Part shown: positions 46,166 through 54,895 of the stretch, piece after piece | How the letters are laid out: each line of letters begins with the position of its first letter | How positions within the stretch are numbered: position 1 is the first letter of the stretch | Assembly: GCA_963921425.1 (NCBI GenBank) | Contig: OY992839.1 | Coordinates: 2,048,501-2,112,500, forward strand | Source: Dryas octopetala | Lineage: Eukaryota; Streptophyta; Magnoliopsida; Rosales; Rosaceae | DNA: 64,000 bases | Reading direction: 5' to 3' | Made by a program: the position numbers and the translations under genes | Notes under the pieces: generated by a model | The model's database searches: none | Seen by the model: only the letters and a program-made list of their open reading frames with translations | What the model was told of the DNA's origin: nothing

Positions 46166-49100
46166 TTAACTATGAAAAATGCCTTCATCCTTGGGGGCGG
46201 GGAAATCTTTGAGCACATCTCTTAATGCATAGTAATGGCTATCACACTTGTGGTCTGATATTAAGTTGCTTGAAAGCACAATCCTCTGAAAATGTTCACC
46301 CGGATGCCTCTTCCAAAGTGTAAAATAGTCCCTGCTGCTGCTGCCAGTATGAGGGTCCACATTCCTCTTTAGGTAGTAAACAGTACCTGGTACAAATAAT
46401 TCCTCAGGCACTTTACAGGCAGCTCCTTCATTATCAATAGCAATAGCATTATCTGTTACTTCTTTGTCATTTAAAGAGACTCTGGAAGCAGCAGCTGTTT
46501 TCTTGATGATGGGACCATCTGTTCAGACACCAAAAGATAATATGGTTTAGGGAAGATCATAAGGTGTCAAGCATGTTTAAGCTTAAATTAATGACTAATG
46601 CATGTACACTCCCTAATTCTTCCTATGAGATGATAACCCATCTGTTGAGGTTGGATAAACATAGAAGCTTGGCTTCATACAACAAACCAGACAGATCCAT
46701 GATGCTTCCACAACAAGACAAATTACCTTCCCAACAACCAACCATCAATCAGAGATCAATAAGAAATTGCCAATGCATCAACACTCCTTGCACCTCCAAC
46801 TTATTGAAAAATATACACACACATGCATAAATGCATGCATCATCATGCATACACATAGACTGAAGCCAACAATAACAAGATGAAGGTGAAAAAAGTGCAA
46901 CCTCAATTTTTTTTTTAAATAAAAAACCTGAGATTACTTTGAAGCCTGAAGTCCACACAAGTCCAACTTTTGCAGCATAAATTTGGTCAGCGAGTCAAAA
47001 TAAATGTCATGAGACAGCAAGACCTAAAGTTACAATTGACTGAACTTTAACACAATAGCATTGGCACATTGAGTACCAAGCAGGGTGGGATTACCAGAAG
47101 AATTTTTATTGCTCCTAAAATTTGCGTAATCAGCAAGTTTTCGAGCAACATCTTGCACCGAAGACACAACCTGCTTCGCATTTGTAACCAAATCTATGAC
47201 GTTTCTCCAGTCTTCCTTCTCAACCACACTCATCCTGTAAAGCATAACATACAAACAAGAAAGGATGAAGTTTGATATTTTGATAAGCCTTTGCAGTTAA
47301 CATCAAATTGCCATTAGAGCACAAAAATGGATGCTCACAACACAACTTTCCCATGATCCAAGTGGGGAATGATGGTTTCAAGTTAGCATAAACTTTTCAT
47401 CCAATTTGGGCGCAAAATTATTGATGGCCAAATTCTTTGCTTTCCACAATAATCCAGGCAAGAGAAAAGCCTTAAAAGAAAGGTGACATGAGCCTTCAAA
47501 GGGGCTAACTTTACTTACCAATCTGTTTGAACAATTTCATTCCTCAACCTCGTTAGAGATGCTACACTTAGCCTAGGTATAATATCATCCTGCAAAAAAA
47601 GATGTTATAACAATTTGAGAAGAGAAAAATAACAAATAAACCAAAGAAATTTAACTGCAACGAGCAGATATATTTACAAAAAAAGTGCTTCTTGTAGCTA
47701 GCAAATAATCAAATGCATCTTCCCACCTGCATCACAACAGTTGTGACATAGCTGGAGCAGCTTTCAGCAAGTTCTTTGGACACACAGGGTGGTGTTGCAT
47801 ATCCAACTGCAGAAACAATCTCTGGGTTAAATCCCAGCTCCTTAAATGACTTTTTCCGAAGCATTATTGCTAGCAGAGCAGCTATAGAACCTCCAAGAGA
47901 ATGACCCACTAGCCTTAACTTATATCCCTGTTAATGAATTGGGCTCAACTACAACCAACAATGACAACAAACTCTGGTTGGGGAGAAAAAGCACAAAATC
48001 CTCAAACAAGATTACATAATTGCAAAAGAAAAAAAAAGGAACAAAGTAAAAAAATCACCACCTCATATTTCTCCAAGCACTTCCTTATAATTCCAATCTC
48101 ATGAGTAAGAAGCCAGCGAGCAGCTTCTGCAGTGCCAAAGTGGGTTGAATAGCCTTCAAAGGTGACTTCCCCATCGCTTGAAGAAACAATGTCAGTTATA
48201 AGGTCATATACAGTATCAGTACCACGAATTCCTAGAATCACAAGTTTTTTACGAGGATCAATCCCTATATAATATCCAGGCCTCATGACACAGGAATTTT
48301 TGACAAACTTCAAGACATTGCTTTCTCGAAGCATGGTGTTCCTTGCAAGAGCTGCAGGATTATCCTTATAAGCGCCTTTTGCCAACTCAGTGTGGTAGAT
48401 GAGGTCTTGTACCTAAAACACAAAACCAATACCTAATAACTAATAAGAACTCTGGGTTGTAGCAGACTAAACTTTGACACAACATACAATGTGTTTATAC
48501 AAAGTCAAAGCAAAAGTTACAATACAATGTCTGAATTAAAAGGTTTGGCATTACCATTGAATCAGAGGAGACCTGAACGCCTTTAACATCCTCAATTGGA
48601 TTCGTAGAAGCTTGACGAAGATAAACAAGAAATAAACCAATAGTGAGATCACTCAAACTCCAATCCTGAATTCCTATTTTACTGCGTTGGATGCTTGCAA
48701 TGATCTCCGAGACTGAATGATTGCTCGGTGGGGGTTTGTTTCCCAACCCATTTCCTGCAATTTGAAAATTCAATCATTTCCATGCACAACTACTGCAACT
48801 TCCAAATTACACAAATTCATTACAAAGCCATGACTACCCTAGTGGTCTGTCATTGCAATTTTGAAAATTTAATCATCTCCATGCACAACTCAAACTGCAA
48901 CTTTCAAATCACACAAATTCATTACAAACCCATGACCGCCCTAGTGGCCTGTCATTGCAATTTTGGAAATTCAATAATTTCTATGCACAACTCAAACTGC
49001 AACTTCCAAATTACAAAAATTAATTACAAACCCATGACTGGCCTAGCGGCCCCTGTCATTGCAATTTTGAAATTTCACTCATGTCCATGCACAGCCCAAA

Positions 49101-49605
49101 CTGAAACTTTCAAATTACACAAATTCATTCCAAACGGACCTGTTGGGCTTGGCAGAGCCCACCTGCACAATTGAAGAGCTGGTTCGAGAGCTCTGGGGAG
49201 CCAAGCAAGCTCCAACCTTTTCCCCTTACTATCGATTAAATCGTCTTCATCGGAACTGTATTCGCTAATGCCATCAGTTTTGGGACTCAAAGAAGCTTGA
49301 GTTTGAGACGCAGCATTTTTTGCTTCTCTGACTGCCTCTGATTCTGCCTTGTCTGCTTTTGTGCGTTGCGATTGAAACCGATTCACGAAGCTGTATATAA
49401 ACCTCCGATACGATTCCTCTCTCTTCACAAAGCTTTGCGTAAAACCTACACAGTATATATAACAAAAATGAAAAACGAAAAATAAAAATGTAAGCTTTGA
49501 ACTTGGAGAAGAATTAAAAGAACAGAGGAAGTGGGTTAGTGCTTGGTGCTTACACAGATTGTGGAAGAAACGCTTGGAGAAATGCTTAGCTATTTCCATT
49601 TGCAT
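46166..49605 (-). CDS. Class 3 (alpha/beta hydrolase) lipase, complete, 8 exons
   Basis: Minus-strand exons 49554-49605, 49140-49445, 48555-48754, 48062-48412, 47727-47927, 47519-47589, 47077-47234 and 46166-46518 give 563 residues. The nucleophile elbow GHSLGGS is present with Ser near 313; a likely acid is in the MQDDIIPRLS strand (about 371-372) and a His near the C-terminus (SDHKCDSHYY). The part before the elbow (LVILGIRGTDTVYDLITDIV) is typical of the Lipase_3 fold and the oxyanion strand. An N-terminal region with an Arg-rich and acidic stretch (EYSSDEDDLIDSKGKR) precedes it. The architecture resembles plant proteins annotated as mono-/di-acylglycerol lipase with an N-terminal extension (At3g14075 and At2g42450 from memory). 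The substrate is not determined by sequence. Intron 2 (48755-49139) is made wholly of tandem repeats. Confidence 0.9.
48757..49138. repeat. Tandem ~103-bp repeat that makes up lipase intron 2
   Basis: Units begin GCAATTTTGAAAATT at about 48757, 48854, 48957 and 49061; the last is partial. Shared text includes CCATGCACAACTCAAACTGC and CATGACCGCCCTAGTGGCC. The array runs from the splice acceptor at 48755 to within a base or two of the donor at 49139. Confidence 0.9.
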
Positions 49606-50274
49606 AGCAGAGAGTAAGAAGCAGAGAGGAGGCCAGCAAGAAATTTAAGGCGGTGGCCGTGGAGGCGCAATGTACGGAAACACATACTGGACCAACTATC
49701 GAACCGACTCATTTTGGGTCCATTTCGTGTTGATCACTGTGGATTGGGCCGCTTTTGTAAAATAGGGCCACGGCCCATGGTGTATAGAGTAATAGCGGCT
49801 CTTCAACTAGACACAAAAAACTTGTTTGACCACACCCTATAATATTCATGCAAAATCCAATTGTATGTGGGTCCTTAATTATTTCAAGGAAATTCTAAAA
49901 GGACTCATTGTTTGCCAAGTACCCTATGATTCTTTTTTTTTTTTCTTAAAGGTTAATACCATCAATTGTAAAAAAAGAATCAAAACCCAACAACCCTCAC
50001 CCGATACCACCCTCCCTCCCCTATCTCGCCGACATCCCCAGCCGATGGTGGGGCCGACGATGCTGGTGGGGTGGGTGGGTCAGGAGGGTGGTGTAGGGTG
50101 GGGGTTGAGTTTTGGTTTTCCTTTCATTTTTTTTTTACAGTTGAGGAGTATATTTAAAAAATTTAGAGAGAAAAATATTGTGGGGTTTAGAAATTAAACA
50201 ATGGGTCCTCTTAGAATTACCTTTCATGGGAATTCAACTTCAAATTCAAAACTCATGCACCAGCTAAATAAAGA
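49606..50274. other. Intergenic: lipase leader and a MITE
   Basis: It contains the lipase 5' leader, then AT-rich DNA with a TIR element at 49887-50221. No gene seen. Confidence 0.5.
49887..50221. mobile_element. MITE of about 335 bp with ~27-bp inverted termini
   Basis: The left end AGGAAATTCTAAAAGGACTC and the reverse complement of the right end (GGTAATTCTAAGAGGACCC) match, each followed by CATTGTTT. TTTCA appears on both sides (49882-49886 and 50222-50226) as a possible 5-bp target duplication. The interior is C/G-rich low complexity with no protein. The family is unknown. Confidence 0.65.
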
Positions 50275-50456
50275 AGCCCAATATGAGCCCATAAGACCCA
50301 AAGATAGGCCCAGTTGCTCTAAGTTGCCTAAATAGAACTATGCAACCCTAGGGTGAAAGGGAGCATACCTCCACTATAAATAAACCCGTCTTTTAGGATT
50401 TGCAAGACCAGCAGTGGCCGCTTCCCCCTTTTCTTCCTGGTTAAACCCTAAACCCA
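50275..50456 (+). promoter_or_regulatory. snoRNA-type promoter: three site II elements, TATA box, telo-box
   Basis: Reverse-complement site II cores (AGCCCA or GGCCCA) lie at 50275-50280, 50286-50291 and 50307-50312. A TATA box, TATAAATAAA, is at 50375-50384 and a telo-box, AAACCCTAAACCC, at about 50443-50455. Plant snoRNA and ribosomal-protein genes commonly carry this combination. It lies about 90-270 bases before the first snoRNA and no protein gene starts nearby. Confidence 0.75.
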
Positions 50457-50541
50457 CCTTCTCTAGTCTATTTTCTCTCTATTTTATTTTTGTATTTCTC
50501 TGTGTGTATATATATATTTGTGATTTTTTATGTGAAAGCTG

Positions 50542-50633
50542 GAGAATGGGATGAGGATGATGTTTATGTTTCCCTATTGGTTTGATCGCCGAGATGGTGG
50601 CGGAACAATGTATTAGCTCTATCTGATCATTCT
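50542..50633 (+). ncRNA. C/D-box snoRNA copy 1 (predicted 18S and 25S guide)
   Basis: The terminal stem pairs AGAATG (50543-50548) with CATTCT (50628-50633). The D box CTGA is at 50623-50626. The bases upstream, ATGTATTAGCTCTA, complement TAGAGCTAATACAT in 18S rRNA. By the D+5 rule this points to the A equivalent to human 18S A166, the U44 target. A second guide, TTCCCTATTGGT, before a TTGA-type D' box complements ACCAATAGGGAA, which I recall from 25S rRNA. The C box is weaker here: ATGAGGA by alignment to copy 2, or a shifted ATGATGT. The rRNA matches are from memory. Confidence 0.75.
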
Positions 50634-50770
50634 ACCCAACACCACACATTGTCCTTAGTATTTGCTTTATAAATGAAATTTGGTAATTTTAAACTGTTTT
50701 CAAGTTTTGATCAGAACCCATCTTCCTGTAATTTCTGTCTGTTTGAAAAACGAGAAAATTTTTGAGGATT

Positions 50771-50863
50771 GAGAATCGAGATGATGATTGTGAACTTTGT
50801 TTCCCTATTGGTTTGATTGCCGTCATGATGGCATCTATGTATTAGCTCTATCTGATCATTCTC
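50771..50863 (+). ncRNA. C/D-box snoRNA copy 2 (predicted 18S and 25S guide)
   Basis: A perfect terminal stem pairs GAGAAT (50771-50776) with ATTCTC (50858-50863). A canonical C box ATGATGA begins at 50781, a C'-like ATGATGG is near 50825, and the D box CTGA is at 50852-50855. Both guide segments seen in copy 1 are identical here (TTTCCCTATTGG and ATGTATTAGCTCTA), while the linkers differ. Two copies about 230 bases apart behind one promoter fit the polycistronic snoRNA clusters usual in plants. This copy is the better formed. Confidence 0.85.
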
Positions 50864-52639
50864 AATTTGCAGTCATTTGATTCCTTCTGTTTTTGTTTTT
50901 GTTTTTTTTTTTTTGTCATTTTGAGTTTTGACTTCTGTATTCAGCTGTCCTGTTTATCTTCTTTAAATCAGAATGTTAGAAATGTCGAGTGACACCCAAG
51001 TTAATAAGATCATCTTCAAATTATCTTCCGACAGGGTTGCATTGCTTTTTCAGAATGGTCTATAGGAACTTTTTTAAAATTATTAAAAACAGTGGAATTT
51101 TGTCTGAAGATATTTTGAGGGATTTGTCTTGATTATTCTCAGAGTCAAAAGTCATCATATCAAAGCAGGTGAAATTCTATTCTATATAGTTTTTCTTTTC
51201 TGCTGAGCCTAATGAAGGAGATCAATCACTTTGTGTCTGTACTTGTAGAAAAGTTGTTATTTTTTGGATGCAAATTCAAATGTGAATGCTTCTACATCAT
51301 AATGAACTGGATATCCTAATTAGGTGATATGTACCCATAGAAATCTAAAATAATCTCATCCTTGGACAATGAATTATACCCTGTAACTAAGGACATGATA
51401 TGTCTATAAGTTTGAGTGTACTTCAATTATATGGGATATTAAAAGATGGGCCTTAAGTTTGAAACAAACTATTTTTCAAACTTTTCTGTCGTATCACAAA
51501 ATAAACAAAAATATGTAACCAAAGCACAAGTCTTTGTACCTTATAAATGTCTATCTAGTGAACAGAAAGGTGTAGGAAATGGTCTTGTAGTTTATGGGCT
51601 CAACCTGTTTGGGGAAGGTCTAGTTGGATACTACATATATTTCATGCTGTTCGGCTTTTGTTAATGGCTAAATAGCCCAAGTTACAAAGAATGAGTTTGC
51701 TGTGTGCAAGTTGGCAACAGTAAAGCACAAAGCACAGTAAATTCAATGTACCTGGACTGTAGAAGACAAATTAATTAGGGTAGGGATAAAAAAGCGACAG
51801 AAAGAAGAAACTGTTCTCCACCTTTCATGCATTATTTAATTAAATGACTTTCAAACCACTAGGATTTATTTGTTTATATCTTGTCATTATAACTTATAAG
51901 CATGTTCTGTTCAAAGCAAATCGTAGAAGCCAAGGCAATCCAAATGATTAGAAAAATAAAAGTTTTTCCTTGTAATTTTATCCTATACACAATTAAGGCA
52001 GTTTCATATCACTCCAAGTAAGATTGCAAAGCACATCAAAAGGGGAAGCCAACCACAAACAATTGAAAAGGGGATCCAACCACTGAAGGGGGCGTGCTTC
52101 AGAGTTGTAATTCTTAATTCAAAAGCATGACTACTTTGAACATACTTTTAGCCAATAAACGAATAAAACGTTGAACATGAACTCTACCTTTTGGTGGTGA
52201 AATTCTCTCCATGTGGAATTTTTTCATAACATGAGAATTCTTACCTACATCTTGTGGCGGTTAGGGTGAGAAAAATCTACATCTACAAATTCTAGACGGG
52301 AGAAACTTGTCAACTGAATAGATTAAGAAAAAGAAAGCAAACGTCTTTATATGTATGAGAACAACCCACTCATCTAGGTGGAACCCATATGATTATATGG
52401 CGGTCGTAAATGTACTGCTGGTGGGTGTGGTTAGTTGGAGTTGATGTAGAGTGTCTGGCTTTAATCTTATCTGCATATCTTTTCAAGCTGTCAGAAGAGA
52501 AAATCTTCACCTACATTCTCTATAAGCTATATATATATATACATCAACATACACTGATCAACTAGCACTGCCAAAACCAGCACCAAAGTTCTCCAGTAAA
52601 CCACTCTTTCAGACTTTCAGTACAAGCAACCAAATCAAA
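50864..52639. other. Intergenic: rest of the snoRNA transcript region and dioxygenase promoter
   Basis: I looked for more C/D-box pairs from 50864 to 51450 and found none with both boxes and a terminal stem. From 51450 onward the DNA is AT-rich and non-coding. Bases 52480-52639 look like the leader of the dioxygenase gene, with a TATATATATA run at about 52530. Confidence 0.45.
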
Positions 52640-53957
52640 ATGGCAGCAGTAGATTGTGGCCTCCAGAGCGAAGTGAAAGCATTCGATGAAACAAAAGCTG
52701 GTGTCAAAGGACTTGTAGACTCTGGGGTGACCAAGCTCCCAAGAATGTTTATGCACCCTCCAGAGTGTCTGCAAAACGCACCATCCCCTGATCAAAACGG
52801 CATTCGCCTCCAAGTTCCGGTTGTTGATCTCAAAGGCCTTGAGATCAGCGAAAGGCGAAAAGAAATCGTGAACGACATAAGAAAGGCAGCAGAAGAATGG
52901 GGTTTCTTTCAGATAGTCAACCATGGAATACCACTTGCTGTTATGGAGGAGCTGCTGAAAGGTGTTCGACGATTTCATGAGCAGCCTCAGGAAGCTAAGG
53001 TGGAGTGGTACTCGCGCGATTTTTCGAAGAAGGCCAACTTTTTCTGCAATGGAGAATTGAAGGCGTCACAGCCAGCTGATTGGAGGGACACATTATCTAC
53101 CAAGTGCCTAGAAGATCAACAAAGCTTTGAAGCTGTGCCTCAAGTCTGCAGGTGATCGAATACTGTTACACTCGCTAAATTTGTTTATAAGATAAGATAG
53201 TGACATATGTACTAACACGCTAAATTTGTTTATAAGATACTAACATATGTACCGAAACATTTAAATTCGCAGAGCGGAAATAAGGGAGTACATGAAATAC
53301 ATTAGTGAATTCTTGGATCAGAATTTGGCAGAATTACTATCGGAAGCTGTAGGCTTAAGGAGTGACTACCTAGCTAGCATAGGGTGCTTCAAATCGAAGT
53401 CATTGGCGTGCCACTACTACCCGGTTTGCCCCGAGCCCGAATTGACTCTAGGTGGAACCAAGCACACAGACCTCTCCTTCCTCACCTTGCTGCTGCAGGA
53501 TAGTATTAATGGTGGCCTACAAGTTCGTTATCAAGATGTTTGGGTTGATGTACCTCCCGTCAAGGGAGCTTTACTAGCAAATCTTGCTGACATGATGCAG
53601 GTACGTACTTAGAGTACATTTTGGTATACTACATTGATCGACAAACACATGATACAATTACAATTACGTTTAGTAAACACATGATACACAATGTAGTACG
53701 AAAATGTAATCAATGTAACATTAATATTGTTATTTGATTTGATTGTACAGATTGTTACTAATGGCAAGTTCAAGAGTGTGGAGCACAGAGTATTGATGAC
53801 ACGGTCCGCAGAGCCCCGAACATCAATCGCATGCTTTTTCGGTACCGACGACCTCGAAAAACCTTATGGCCCGATTAAGGAGCTTATATCCGAAACCAAT
53901 CCGCCAATTTACAAAGAGGTCCGTTTTGGAGAACACATGACCCGTTATAAACTGTAG
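52640..53957 (+). CDS. ACC-oxidase-homolog 2OG-Fe(II) dioxygenase 1, 3 exons
   Basis: Exons 52640-53151, 53273-53600 and 53751-53957 give 348 residues. It has the DIOX_N domain ([30 protein letters not shown]) and the 2OG-FeII_Oxy domain. Iron ligands are H235 and D237 ([14 protein letters not shown]) and H292 (VEHRVL); the 2-oxoglutarate Arg is R303 in EPRTS. The N-terminus [20 protein letters not shown] is diagnostic of the ACC oxidase homolog (E8/2A6-like, At1g06620-like) group. This group is not true ACC oxidase; its substrates are mostly unknown specialised metabolites. The C-terminus ends MTRYKL, about 17 residues short of the paralogue at 57983-59349. Downstream bases still resemble the lost tail (EEPDGNSV in another frame), so a frameshift probably truncated it. 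The intron positions match the other two copies. Confidence 0.92.
53173..53252. repeat. Tandem duplication inside intron 1 of dioxygenase 1
   Basis: CGCTAAATTTGTTTATAAGA followed by ACATATGTAC-type sequence occurs twice, at 53173-53211 and 53219-53252, with a small gap in the second copy. It is a small local duplication. Confidence 0.8.
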
Positions 53958-54895
53958 GGTTTGAGGAACCAGATGGTAACTCTGTTGAAACTAGAAAGTT
54001 ATGGTCATGCTGATCGATGTTGCTATGCTTGTGTTCAATTCTCGGTACTTAATTCAGTAATAATGTAATTCCTCTTTTTGTTCAAATTGGGTTTCTTTAG
54101 AAATAATGAAATTCCCCATTTTGAAGTTTTGGTGTATGAGCTCTTAGTTGAAATTTAGTAATAAAGGGTTCCATTCCATGTATGAATATTACAAAATATA
54201 TATTTATACATGTCCACCCCTTTCTCCTCTAATTTATAGTAAAACAAGCACACAAATGCACAAGTGCATATGCATCATTCATGCATACACACAGAAACAG
54301 AGATTTGAAGCCAACAATTAAACAAATAAAACTAGATAAGAAAAAGGAGAAAAAGAGATTTATCTTTATGCAATGCAAAAGGGGCTTGCAGTTCATAGAT
54401 CGATATGCCAAAGAAGCATTAGCAAAATTTAATTAGAAAGATGGAGAGTGAGATTAAGCCATATGGAATTACTTTTGTACTGATTATGTGCGCTTGTTTT
54501 TACTTGTTTCAATCCTAAAAAAATACTACAAATTTAAGGTTTATAAATAAATGATATAATCTCACACACCCAAAAAGTGTATAAGTCTATTAATTTTTTT
54601 TTTTTTTTATGTTCACACTTTTAAATTTATAATACACAATTAGAATTAAAAGTTAAGTAATGAAATAAGCACGTAATTAAGCAAAGAATCCATTTCCTAT
54701 ATTTTTTATATTGAACAGAGCCGGCTTGCTCAAGTTTTTGTCAATGATCGGGTTGATGGTATTATTAAAGGCAAATAATATAGTGGGTTAGTGTGGACTG
54801 TGTGGGTACGTGTTACATCCTTTTTATAATATAGTTGCTGGTCCAGTCGAAAACTCAAAATGGTACTTTAAGTCCTAGACATTTTCACTTGGGCA
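53958..54895. other. Intergenic between dioxygenase 1 and the PPR gene
   Basis: It contains the dioxygenase 3' end, a block at 54240-54330 that resembles 46800-46890 (CATGCATACACA and GAAGCCAACAAT), decayed PPR sequence (54345-54790) and the PPR leader. Confidence 0.5.
54345..54790 (+). pseudogene. Decayed partial copy of the adjacent PPR gene
   Basis: Three segments match the intact PPR gene in order: 54345-54382 to about 55848-55885, 54380-54495 to about 56018-56125, and 54728-54790 to about 56350-56405. Identity is roughly 80 percent with small indels and stops. Text such as GGGGCTTGCAGTTCAT and TGCCAAAGAAGCA is shared. The intervening PPR parts are deleted. It lies in the same orientation, immediately upstream of the gene. 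Confidence 0.8.
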
